Assembly (NCBI RefSeq): GCF_002443255.2
Contig: NW_019211457.1
Location: 23,999,709-24,063,708, forward strand
Source of the DNA: Varroa destructor
Lineage: Eukaryota > Arthropoda > Arachnida > Mesostigmata > Varroidae
DNA: 64,000 nt
Direction: 5' to 3'
Shown: positions 47,532-58,776 of the stretch, one piece after another
How the letters are laid out: the number at the start of each line of letters is the position of its first letter
Numbering within the stretch: the first letter of the stretch is position 1
Program-made: the position numbers and the translations under genes
The notes under the pieces: generated by a model
What the model was told of the DNA's origin: nothing
Databases searched by the model: none
Seen by the model: the letters and a program-made list of their open reading frames with translations, nothing else

Positions 47532-49324
47532 CATGCTGATTATTATTGGGATAATTTTAGAGCGAACCTACCACACAAATCGGCACAGTTACTTGGCTGG
47601 AAATTCGAATTTAGGCCAGCAGGAGCCGCAGCAGTAGCACGCGCACCCACGTCTATTACCAAAAATTAGTAATACGTACTGACGCCATGAGGAAACGTCA
47701 GCTCGAGTAGATGATGCTAGATTCGTTCGGATAACGAAGTTATGGCAAGAAAATCCTGGCTGGAGTTAAATGGCAAGTGGTCATCATCAGAGAATAGCAT
47801 CATGTAGGTTACACTTCTATTAGAGTCACTAGCATCAATTTCGAGCACGAGACAGTGGTGGTCTTCAGAAGTGAAGTACGTCAATATCTCAATAGATCAG
47901 GCTCTAGCTAGGTTAGCTAGGACGTAGTTCTAGCAAAATCAAAAAAAAAGCTCCAGCCAATGTGACTGCACATATGTGCAGGGCATTCCCTGCTATGGTA
48001 CCACAATTTAGGCAGCGTTTGTCCGTTATTCCAACCACTTGTTTTAATAAAAGATCCTTAATGTTACAGTTGCAACCCATTCCAGGTATTCCTCATCCTG
48101 GAAGTCGCTCTAGTCGTACTCCTGGTTAGTCTTGGTGCGATCTTTTCTTGGACAGGCAATGCCCATGGGCTAATCTTTGTCATACCGGGTAAATGCGATT
48201 AGCATAATTAGTCTAAATGAAAATGTCTCGGATTAAGCTTAGTTTTGTGTCGAATCGTCAGAGGTCACCTATGACTGACAGAAAGCAATAAGGTACAACG
48301 TAGTGGGTTATCTTGGGAACGCCCTAGCAGGAGTGTTTGGTCAACCAAGCGGCTTATTTACCTTGAAACAGCTGAAATAAATAACATTTATATACTTACC
48401 TACCTCTGTATTTAGAGAATTTGAGCTGCTGTAATATACATACAAAGGCTAAAATTAAGGTGCTTGGACGGTCCCGGAAATAGTCTATCGGGGGTCCATA
48501 GAATGATCATCTCTGATTATTGATTAAATATAGTAATAGTAGCTCCGTTTCAACCCATCTACTTTAAACATCAGAAAATTTTGCTTTGCCAGACCCCTAT
48601 ATATACATATAATTTACTACATGGACAGGTTTCTGGTATATGGTAGCATGTGCTATATATGCAAATAATACATGTAGCAAGAACTTCAGACTATACACAT
48701 ATCACGATCACTATCGATACACAGTTATCTTTTTGCCGTTTACAAACCGTGGAAGGTTGGTGCCTAGATACATTGATTGAAAATGCAGTAACCACATCTC
48801 CTAAATCGAGCTCTTCGTACCTCTCTTGCAACCGAAAGAATATAGAGTCTACCTTATGCGGGATTTCTGTTCGACAGGAGCAGATCATCTAAACCTGATG
48901 TATAACGAAATCGACTAGAATGGAAAAGTCGCCAAAATGAGAGATATATCAAGTACTTCAGGTTAATAATATATAGGCGGTAAAATTTAAAATCAAATGA
49001 TTTAGACTGGGTGCGTATGTGAGTCAATCGCTAACGTGTTGTTTCTTGAAATTTCAAAAAAACAGGGGTGATCCTGTTTGTGATGGTCGTGTTAGTATAC
49101 TTCTCAACGATGCGAGAGACATGGGATCGTGAGGGTAACTACAAATTCATCAAAATTCAACCCCAAGAAGCCGCTAAGGGAGGTGTCAGTTGCATTGACA
49201 TACAGATCAACTAGTGGCCAGCATAGAGCGACTGATGGCGCAGCGCCTCCGGGCAAAGAGTGCTAGTAATTCCAATAACTGTTCAATAATTCAATAAATT
49301 TATTCAGATTTATGAATAATATTT

Positions 49325-49328
<4 letters not shown>

Positions 49329-49375
<47 letters not shown>
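49329..49375. repeat. Compound microsatellite (TA)n(TG)n
   Basis: About 18 TA units run into about five TG units. Confidence 0.9.
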
Positions 49376-49849
49376 ATATTTATACCGTCAAGAGAGCTAT
49401 TGTAAATAAACTAGCAACACGCTGAGGTCAAGTATTTGAAAGCATTGAGATTCTAGGCCAGATTTTTAAGGACTAATTTTTTCGCATGCAAACGAAAATT
49501 AAAACAGTCAATATGAGTAGAGAGATAGGTTTATTAGACATCGTATTACCTCGTTTTCGATATTCCCTAGATCTACCCAAATAGAGTATTAGATTTGTTT
49601 AATATTTTTCTTAGAGTATTCTTTGTCACAGTATATCACAGCGTTTACTCAGCCTTGTCTATTAATGTATCACCTAAAGCTCATCGGTATGTATTAAATA
49701 AATGATCTTCCTACAACAATCTCCGAAGAAGAACACCTTTTTCCGTCGTTAAAAAAGCTATTGTTCTTCTTGAACTGGGGTTGCGTAACGGAAATTGCCT
49801 CATGTCTCGGCGTGGCAGAACGACTACAAAGAAAGTTGATTCGATCCGC

Positions 49850-49983
49850 CTAAGGACTTCCATCCGAGGTATAGGTGTAGGATCTTTTCCCTGTAGTTGG
49901 GCCTACCACAGTTTTATGAGTTCCTTTGCCACCAAAACCGTAGCCACCAAAAAGCGGTGGAGCAAACCCAGGGTTGATAATGC
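49850..49983 (-). CDS. Gly/Phe-rich gene, alternative last exon b
   Basis: The acceptor is TTTTTTTAG and the stop TAG is at 49850-49852. It encodes 43 residues: GIINPGFAPPLFGGYGFGGK, then THKTVVGPTTGKRSYTYTSD, ending in GSP. It has the same entry phase and the same layout as exon a (Gly-Asn-Pro start, FG block, a PxTG element, then a Ser/Tyr element), so the two look like an old duplication. Confidence 0.58.
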
Positions 49984-52927
49984 CTAAAAAAATTCAGTGA
50001 AGTCATTAAGGGTTAAGGTTAGCGAAACAAGTTAGATGATAAACTGTCTAGTAAACACAAAAGCTACGCACCCAATACAATATAAAACGTAACATTGCCA
50101 TGCAAAATATTAAGCTTAGTACAAGCATTTTCAGGATTAACGCCCAACGCGGGGGAACACATGTGTGTAACCATGCGTTCATAACCAAGCGAAAAGATTC
50201 CTATGCTCTAATAAATACACTAGCCAGGCTGTTTATGATAAATCGTACGCGGGTTTTGTATTTATTAACAAGTGTGTTAATGTACAATATGTCGAGTACC
50301 TTAAAGACAAAATGGTGCTTTTTTTTGCGTCACTCCAATGGCGAATATCACAGATTGTATTTGCACGAGCTCAATGATAGGTGTTAGAGAAACTCTGATG
50401 GCCGCTACTTTCTGAGTAACTGTATGAGCTGCTACCGGTGGCAGGGTCAACTTCGTGCTTGTACGATCGTCTGCTGAAACCGGGCGCACCAAAACCACTT
50501 GATCCAAAGCCATTTCTAATACCAGGATTCAGGCCTGGAAACAACACGAAACAATTAGTCCATTTAATTGGGGGTCCCTGTTGACAAGAACAGCGATAGC
50601 AGCTGATTTGGTGCTAAAGTTAAGCTGGATGGTTTGGACACGAAAAAAATGTCCTACACGGAACACTCAGCAAATCATGTAACATGCCGCCTTTCTTGCG
50701 GCAAAGCAGGTAAAAAGACTTATTACTGTGCTTCAGGGGTTTTTATAGTACGGTTACGTTATGAGACCGAACCTCGAGAAACGATAAATTAAGGTAAAAA
50801 ATATCCGAAAGCAACACATATCATACGATCTTACGTTTTAATGCAAACTAGATTATACTAATTTGAAAAAATAGTCTTATGTATTCATCTCTATATAAAT
50901 CTATTTTGTACAAAGAGATCGTTTTTAAAATTTTAACCAACGTTTGGAAATATCTGGTAATTGATTGATAGATAATCGTAATAGTGGTATAAAAACCAGC
51001 GTAAAGTATCTAATATACGTGGAATGTATTGTCAGTAACCGGACTTTCTAAAAGTGACTTTGTTTTTGGAAGTTAGTAAGGGTGGAAGGTAATTGAAGCA
51101 GGATTAGTGCTTTTAGCAACAGAAATCTCGGGTTTTGGGACAGCTAGGATCAAGCAGTTATAGGATAGGTACATAGGAACAGGACTGGGTTCCTTCCACC
51201 CTTACCAATTCTGGGGATGACGTTGGCGAAATGTCCGTCGCTAACGATATTCGGGTTTGATCCAACGCCTCCGAGAAGAAACTTGGAGTAATTTGGGATA
51301 GCTAAGGGCTGCTGGAAACCGAAGCTGGCGAAGTTGTATTGGGGAAGCTGGTCGAAACCCGGAGTGGCAAAGTGACGAAATTGATCACCGAAGTTACCGA
51401 AGCTCGCCCAAGGAAGGCCTAAAAAATGTCAACGAACATTACCGAGGATCTCGATAATCTGATAGGCTGTCAAGCGCGTTGTCGGGTAGGGTTGCGGATG
51501 TTTATATTATCGTATCTATATCTAACTTTTGTCTTCATCTATCATAATGTCAATGAGTCATCGTAACATGCAGGAACTCCAGAATTTTTATGAGTGCTTT
51601 TCTTTTTACAACCTACCTCCACTAGGGAATCCCGCATTGGCGCTGACATCAGGAGTATTAACACCGCCTATATCGCCAGTGCCTCCCGCTTCGGGGGTTC
51701 CGAAGCTCAATCCGGAACCGAATCTGCTCGGGCCGAAGTGAGGTCCAAAACTGCCAAGATTAGGTCCGAAGTTGCTGAAGCTTCCAAGAGCTGTTCTGCT
51801 ACCGATGCCACTGGCGTCTTCTTCGATCTTTTTAGTTTCGAGCTAAAATAGTAATAAAAAATCATTGAAGAACACCTACATCTATAGCGATATTTGGACG
51901 ACAGAAACATCCAGCAGATTTATTAGTCGCGGTGTACTTTAAACTCCATGTTTTTTTCTGACGAAAACTATTTTATTTAAGGGGTTGCCAAACATGGATA
52001 TAATAAGAAGAGGCATCTAGCGGACAGAAAAAAATAAAGATATAAACTCTAAACTTGTACAAAAAGTTACCTACAGTTCATACAGATAATTACGATATTC
52101 ACTTCAATGTCTAGACAGCCGTCAATAGACTTGAGTAGGAAAAGCGTGATACTAACTAATTAAAAAGTACATAATATACCTCTTGCGATTTACTTTGTAT
52201 AGTCTTGAAAAGAAACGTTGCAAATCATACCTAGTACTGCACAAAATGCTAAAGAACTATATGATTGTTCAGCCGTTTGCACCGCCGTTTCGCACGTTTT
52301 ATTTTTGCTCACCATCTGATTACTTGCCTACGCCCGCTAGTGAGACATGCTCGAATGCTTCGTAACCATCTAAAAATATCCGTCCGGAAGCATCTAAGCT
52401 AAGTTTTAAAGTAGGCAATGCCTGTGATATAACAAAGTACCTGTATCTGAGGTCACAACTGTAGATGTACTCAGAAATGAATTAAATAAGCGTAAAAAAA
52501 ACTATTACAAGTCTAACGATACCTGTTCGGCATAGAAGGTGCTCTGTTTGACATGAGGCGCTAGCATAAGGTAGGAATTGGGCATCGTGTATATGTTAAA
52601 CGGTACTGCACATTTCATGTGCAACAAAAAGTGAGATGTAAAAACGACAAGTTAAAAGGTCGCTACTACCCTCTGTCCATCCTTGGCCTTCCATTCGTTG
52701 CCCGTGATTTTTCCGCGCGAATCCTGATGTAAATCGAAGCCGACTGTTATTCCATCAGGTCCAGTTGATGCACCGGTGTACGTGGCCTGAGAATACGAGC
52801 GGCTGTGAATTTGGGACGTTGAGCCATCAGGATTGCGGACTGAGCTCCGCTGCTCGATCACTTGGGAGGCCACGGGGCCAGAAAATGCCAAAAGGCCGAA
52901 GGCGGTCACGCACATCAAGGCATACAT
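49850..52927 (-). CDS. Secreted Gly/Phe/Asn-rich structural-type protein with alternative last exons
   Basis: The exons 52927-52670, 51842-51617, 51418-51206 and either 50534-50371 or 49983-49850 join in phase, giving 286 or 276 residues. The start lies just after an acceptor (TCTTTACAG), so a 5' UTR exon precedes it. Residues 1-22 (MYALMCVTAFGLLAFSGPVA plus two) form a signal peptide. The next part is hydrophilic (SRSYSQATYTGAS, GITVGFDLHQDSRG). The middle is rich in FG-type motifs (SNFGPNLGSFGPHFGPSRFG, WASFGNFGDQF, NFASFGFQQP). Such composition is typical of extracellular matrix, cuticle or silk-like proteins. I recognise no named family or chitin-binding motif, so the role is inferred. 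The first donor, AGG|GTAGTA, is weaker than the others; reading through it would end after five more residues. Confidence 0.68.
50371..50534 (-). CDS. Gly/Phe-rich gene, alternative last exon a
   Basis: The acceptor is GTTGTTTCCAG and the stop TGA is at 50371-50373. It encodes 53 residues: GLNPGIRNGFGSSGFGAPGF, then RRSYKHEVDPATGSSSYSYS, ending in SFSNTYH. A minus-strand AATAAA at 50261-50266 could end this form. Confidence 0.62.
51206..51418 (-). CDS. Gly/Phe-rich gene, third coding exon
   Basis: The acceptor is CATTTTTTAG and the donor is ATTG|GTAAGG. It encodes 71 residues with FG motifs and Gln/Asn (PGFDQLPQYNFASFGFQQP), then GGVGSNPNIVSDGHFAN. It ends in phase 1, which both alternative last exons accept. 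Confidence 0.7.
51617..51842 (-). CDS. Gly/Phe-rich gene, second coding exon
   Basis: The acceptor is TTACTATTTTAG and the donor is GGAG|GTAGGT. It encodes LETKKIEEDASG, then a run of FG dipeptides, and ends in VSANAGFPSGG. The Gly, Phe, Ser and Pro bias is strong on this strand only. Confidence 0.7.
52670..52927 (-). CDS. Gly/Phe-rich gene, exon with signal peptide
   Basis: 86 codons from the ATG at 52927. The signal peptide is followed by RSSVRNPDGSTSQIHSRSYS and ends in EWKAKDGQR. An in-frame upstream extension exists only across the splice acceptor, so the ATG at 52927 is preferred. Confidence 0.65.
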
Positions 52928-54468
52928 ACTTCTGTAAAGACAGATCCAACGAAGAAGACAAAACATTATTTTGAGTTATTCTAATTCAGTTTAGATTATG
53001 CTGGGCTCGTGAAGTTCACGGCGACATGATGAGTGTACGGACCTCATGGTGATGGTGCGCCCTTGTGAAACTCGGCAATAAGGAATAGGAAACGTCGCGT
53101 CAATCAAGATCATATTAGTTAACCGTGTTCCATATGGACGAATGCATACATCTCGACAGTTTTTGGGAGCGCACAGATAGAAACAACGATTTAATTTTCT
53201 GCATGGGGTTTAATTACGGACGAGTTCACTGTATTAGATGTACTATTTTTTATTGACTCATTTGCGTATGATAGGCTGATTTAAACAACAGTTCAGACAA
53301 CTATTTCTATTCAAAACCATCCATTAAACAATTACGACCCTATGTGCAAAAAACCTGTTGGTCTAACACCAGCAGCTAGTGGAAACGCTGGCGTTTTTCG
53401 GGCGGAAATTTTTTGACGTCTTTTCAATTCAGATGAGACCTTCAAAGCCAATGATAGCGTGTTAATCAGACGAAGCCACAGAAAACGAAGAATAAACGAC
53501 AGAAGTTTTTTGAAAAATCTCCGAGGGCAATAGCAGTAACGCTAACTATCCGCTGTGTCGAGGCCTCTTTTTTGTGGCCAGCCTTATTCTATATATAGCG
53601 TCGTCCTAGATGGCGCTGGTGGGAGCCTCTGAAAGAATTCCGAGTGTAAAGACAGGGCGGCAGGGAGATTGGTAACAAACCCTTGACGATGGTCTCGAAA
53701 GACGAAATACGTTTATTGACTAGAACTACATCGCGAAACTAAATCTGTACTGCGGAGGAGGCGACAGCTTACTGATAACCTTGGAGCGTCTCTAAAGGGG
53801 TATCTCAGTTCTAAGTAAGGAAGATGGACTATAGTGAAATACACTAATGGACGTTGGCTGCAGGCCTTGATTCATCTGCTTCGGCCGCAATAACTATTAT
53901 CAGCGAGGCGCTAATGACAATTCTGAGCAAGTCAGTCTATTACTATCAGTAAACAAACGTTTTCAAGGAACTTACGTTACCATTAGATAAATCTTTGGCT
54001 TGGCTGCGTAACGATAACAAAAAACCTATATTATTGTTGTTTTTGACAGCAGACATTGACTTCAGGTCGTAAACTAGATATCCAACGGAATCATTCGAAT
54101 TAATCCGATCATACCGATAAGATCCCGAGCAATAAAAGTAATGATCAAAATATCTGAACTCACAGGCAAAACAAAATAAATATAGACCCAAAGTCGCATA
54201 TATACCATAAAGGAGAGACGAATAAACAAGTTTAATCAAAACGCTTATCCACTATGAGCGTGATCTTCCGCGATTTTCCTTATGTACCTCGATTTTTACA
54301 CTCACCTCAATTTTCGGGCTGCTCGGAGCTGTTTGTCCAAATCGAAATATCCATCCCCTTTTATATGCTAGGGTAAGGAGGTTGACGATTTTCTGGAAAG
54401 AGAATTCAACCACACATACACATAAACAGGGGGAATGACAAACATCGCTAACCGCAAAAAAAGCTCAC
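52928..54468. other. Upstream flank of the Gly/Phe-rich gene
   Basis: This should hold the 5' UTR exon and promoter of the Gly/Phe-rich gene. An open minus-strand segment near 53965-54159 ends in a strong donor (AAC|GTAAGT) and has an acceptor-like TGCCTGTGAG. It reads DHYFYCSGSYRYDRINSND and continues to DLSNGN. It could follow the possible signal-peptide exon at 54.5 kb in phase 0, but it is AT-rich and unsupported by any motif. Confidence 0.3.
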
Positions 54469-54552
54469 ACCAACGGCCAAAGCGATGGTCGAGTGCAGAA
54501 CGCCCAGGGAAAGGGCAGCTGCAGCCGGCGCGATCAGTGAACACAAGAACAT
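54469..54552 (-). CDS. Possible first exon encoding a signal peptide
   Basis: The ATG at 54552 opens 28 codons of strongly hydrophobic, Ala/Leu-rich sequence (MFLCSLIAPAAAALSLGVLH and on to AVG). A consensus donor, GGT|GTGAGC, follows. The local composition is GC-rich, as in promoter-proximal exons. Downstream exons are not established. Confidence 0.3.
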
Positions 54553-54599
54553 GACGACGGTAGAATCGGTGCGCCAACAAAAAAACGCCGTCCAACCAA

Positions 54600-57500
54600 G
54601 TGGCTTCTGGAGACTCCCCAGGGAGAAACCGCGCCGTAAGCGTCAGGTGACGTCATGGGCAAGAACCACTAAAAATAGCGACGACGGTGATGTTGATGCT
54701 TCACAACAGCCTGCCACTGCTACGCACACAGGCAGTGATGGCCGTTTTTCGTGTAACTGACATCGCCAATCGTGTAGTTAAGCGGTCGAGAGTAAAAGAA
54801 GAGGATCGTATTGCACCCAAAAGAGAAGCGACCCCTAAAGTTAAAGGGGCAAAAAATTATCAGACTGCATGTCGTTCCAGGCTGCTCCACCTAACTACCA
54901 ACCCAGTTCGGCGCGAAGAACCCATTTATAATCTGACCTAAATGAGATCGTCGGCCAAGGTGTCGACACGAGTATCGCTTACGTATTAGAAGTCGTTATG
55001 TTAAACTTACATAGGAATCTAGCCAGCACAAAATAATACAGTAACAAATGAGTCATATGAGACACTCATTTGAGCATACGCTTTATGACGATGAATGATT
55101 AAATAGAAAAATGATGATTTTACTATGACAGCAATCTGACGCAAAGTTTCAGTTCTGTAAAGCTCTTACTGTGGAGTGAACTCTCCACACATAATCCATG
55201 AAGCTTTGAAACTGGCCATTTTTCTATCATATTAGCTTCTGTTTAACCTTGTATAATGATATACTGAGTGGAAGTCGAATCAGCGGAAATCTCTGTGGAT
55301 TTCTTCGAGAGAGTCATTGACGCCCATTTGAAAATTCTTCCTTAAGCTAGCCACCAAGAAACGAACAAATAGAAGAAATGTACCAGTTTGTTGCCTGGTT
55401 ATTCTGTCCAACGTAGTCGAAAAAAAACGGTTCACAAGTCAAAACAAATAATCAATAAATAGCATCATTAACTTAGACGAGTTGGGTGTTTCTATTTGTT
55501 CGAAACGTTCCGGCCCAGTTCGATTAGAGCATCAAAGCTTAGTACGTTGCGTTATTCCAGTTAGGACCAATACCTTTTCCTAGTGAATCAAAAATAAGCC
55601 CAGTTCTCGTGATTTTGCAGAGATTGGGGCTCTCTGTAGCGCTGGAGTGGATGAGTGTTGTCTTGTGTTATCAGAGTATTTTAGTGTACTCTCTGGAAGA
55701 CCCAATCAGTTAGCTAGATCTGCAGCTCGGCTACAGGTCGTCACCTGATGTCAGATTGAAAATGTCGTCGTATTGGCCCTTAATACCAGTTATGTGAGAT
55801 GTTACCCGCGATAAAACATGTGAGTCACGTGAAGGCCCTCATAACATGCGTGCTCCGTTCACTACAGGGACAGAGTTAATAACATGATACACGTGGATTA
55901 TACATGGCTAGGTGCGTCTTCTCTACTCTACTAAATTGCCAAAGTTCAGCTTCGGAGAAGAAATACTTAAATAGGTTGTATTTTTTTTCAGTCATACTTT
56001 AACTTATGCGAGCGAAACACCAATCCCTCATTAGCCGCAAACGTCAGTTATCGTGTAACTACGTAGGAGCAATTAAACCTCCAAGATCTTCGCATGATGA
56101 GTGCTGCACGACCATATTCACTTAGCCATACAGTATGGTAAACTATTTTTAATTTCATATATATTCAATTATCTATTATTAATGCGTAAATAAATTAAGC
56201 CATTACTAATATTTCCAACTGTATTATATATCTAGGATGCACTGGTAAGGATTTCCCTAACGAAGAAAAAACTGATTACCAATCCGAAGCTCATTTTGAC
56301 AAATTAAGCCACAGGAAGCGCTCAGTTCCATTAAAATTAGCCGGTTTATGTATGGGTGAACTCCATCGAGTTCTGAAAAATCCACTGAAACAACTCATCA
56401 AGATATTCTCTACTTCAGAGCAATCCACACCAACCCCTAGGACTCGAATAGCTAATCTGATATATATAATACATATAGCTCGTACCACTTGGAAGTAAAA
56501 TGCCATTCTCTCGATAAAAGAAGAGACATTATTTTACGATAGGGTTTTACTCGACATGCCGAGTAGCTTGCGCAACCAATGTACCCTCCCAATTAATTGC
56601 TTTTCCGTCGAGTTACATCAATGCCCACATTTGTGGCTTGTATAAACCTGCAGCACGAAATTGTTACTGAAAACGTTAACGTTTATTGTTAATATGTAAT
56701 CTTTTTTCGATATATATTAACAAGGCCTAGATGCGTTTATCAATTTTAAACCAGTAATAAAATAGCGGCGAAAGGAAAATGACCAGTGATAACAGAAGAT
56801 AGATTTGTTCATACTTTCTAAAATAAGAACTTTTGTGTATCTTCTGATAGTGACTAAATATGAGCTACATTGAGATATGGATTTTGCCATTGCAGTCAGC
56901 TTTTCTCGCTAAAACTGTTAAACTAGTCAGTTCTCAGAGGCCATTGTCACTATATTTATTTCGTTCATATTAACGCCCGATGCTACCAGTTTACCGGACA
57001 GACACCGAGAAGCTGAAACGTCCCATGATCAGTAAATAGGTCAATCCATAAAGTTATATCGCTAATTGTATTAAAGGACAAAATGTATTAAGAAGTAAGA
57101 TTTATCTGGAGTAAAAATTATAACTAAATTGTGTCTGGCGAAGACTTGATCCTCATTAAATAATAATATGCATCATCTACCTGTACAGTCAACGATCATT
57201 GTTTCCAACTGCACCTCCAGACTTAGCTGATTGAGATAGCTTGCCAGTATCATGCTTGACGTTGAAAAATCTGGCTCATAAGGTATAGTTATTTAGCTAT
57301 ACGTGCCACAATGCCACACGTGAGCAAAGGCTCTACGCCACGGATGCGCTCAGACATAAAATCAGTCGTTTCGTTTCGTTTCCTTCTTCTCCAATATGCC
57401 TGAGCTATTTTCTAGGCCTAAAGGCCAGGCCAGACCAGAGACGAATTGAGAAAAAGTACCGAATGAGTCTTTTCGCATTGGTACGGACTTCGCTGTAACG

Positions 57501-58271
57501 TTTGAGTAAACGATTTTTCACGCCCAAGTTCATCACCGTTTACATCGATTTATGTCAAAACAACATAAACCAAGTTTCTATTACAGTTATTTGTGTGACA
57601 TTATGACGCATAAATTACGTGCCAATCTCTTTATTTAGACAACGAACGAGTCCTTTAGATACATTACGAAACCTCACGCTTTCTTGCCTGTAGTTTAATT
57701 TGTCAAGAGCAGGCAACCTTCGTGATGAAACAGTGGTAAGCTGTTAGTAGCAGGCAATCTGCGTGCATTACCGCCGACTAACCTTTTACAAAAAGGTAAG
57801 CATCATAGTGTTTCTAGCGAAGTGGCAATTTTGAAATTATTCATTCAACTCATTACCTTAGCTAAGTTATGGAAGTTAGAAGAAGGCAGGGCGTACTTTA
57901 TTTAAAAGGGAGAAACATGTTCCTCTTTACTCAAGTACATCAAGAGTTGTCCACCTGCGGCTCCCTGCAGTGAATGTTGAATTATCGAAGAAGCACAGCC
58001 TATCGTTTCCTAAATCAGAGTAACTTCTAGTAGTAATACTAACCAAGTAACAACACGATAACGTAGTTTTTTTTTTAGAATAGTTTACTGTATTTACTTA
58101 GTGTGACTATTATTTTCTATAGGAATGCATGTATAGGTATTTACAGAAAACATATCGCATGGTATTTCAGGCGTGCACGTAGGTCATGGCTGATGAACTT
58201 TTTTGGGTAACTTGCTTACAAATTCACAAATTCCTTTTGCCATACAAGTATCGTCTTAACATTGATTACTT
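54600..58271. other. Gene-poor sequence
   Basis: The first 350 bases are GC-rich with overlapping plus-strand frames and may be promoter-associated. Beyond 55 kb I see only AT-rich sequence with no exon, RNA gene or transposon that I can support. Confidence 0.4.
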
Positions 58272-58548
58272 TATTGAAGTATCACTCATACGTTCGACCC
58301 TGTAAATATGAAGATTTTTTTCAAATATTTGATTGATTTTTAGATTGACTTACCAAAATAAAGAAATTTAGTTTTATAAATAACCGCACTTATCTGTTTG
58401 ACTGCCTAAACGCTCAGCGAAGGATTGGATTGCCATTTACTATGCCAATGTGTATATTTCAACACATTAACCTACTAATACTAAACTTTATCAGGTGGAC
58501 GAAGGCAGATTGTGTGATCGCAGACCGCGATTGCCCCTTGCCTTCGAT

Positions 58549-58776
58549 TCACATTGCGCCGCGTGAACGCTGACTAAAGTTTGGCCGGTCTGAATATTCT
58601 TTTGTTTGAGAATGTCCTGTAGTCCACGCGGAAGGCTGCTGCTGTACTAAAATCTCCACGTCAACATCCCGGTGGCAGCTTCCGCCAAGCGAAAAAGCCG
58701 TTCGAGGTGAAAGATCACAAAGGGCCTCTAGAGGCGACTCTAAGCTTCGATCAACCATGTAGGCCTTGGCGTACAG
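58549..58776 (-). CDS. Terminal exon of an unrecognised gene
   Basis: The acceptor GGACCTGATTTCAG is followed by 75 codons and a TGA at 58549-58551. It encodes LYAKAYMVDRSLESPLEALC, SLGGSCHRDVDVEILVQQQP, then SQTKEYSDRPNFSQRSRGAM. The start is phase 0, so it could also begin at the internal ATG at 58758. Composition is markedly less AT-rich than the flanks. A minus-strand AATAAA lies about 275 nt downstream (58270-58275). No family was recognised and no partner exon was found before the TPR gene. Confidence 0.5.
   Translation of the reverse strand: MYAKAYMVDRSLESPLEALCDLSPRTAFSLGGSCHRDVDVEILVQQQPSAWTTGHSQTKEYSDRPNFSQRSRGAM

Larger units (their letters stand above)
46061..49525. other. Gene-poor sequence
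   Basis: No gene is supported. It contains two perfect hairpins annotated separately and a long TA microsatellite. A plus-strand frame at 46736-46963 follows an acceptor-like GGCAGAGCAG and has a GTACGC donor, but lacks any recognisable motif. Confidence 0.4.

Noticed and set aside
50301..50513. Minus-strand 70-residue frame beginning ALDQVVLVRPV
   Set aside because: It is the wrong frame of alternative last exon a; the phase-matched frame gives the Gly/Ser/Tyr-rich tail.
51529..51851. Plus-strand frames across the Gly/Phe-rich exons
   Set aside because: They are antisense shadows of exons whose splice sites and bias lie on the minus strand.
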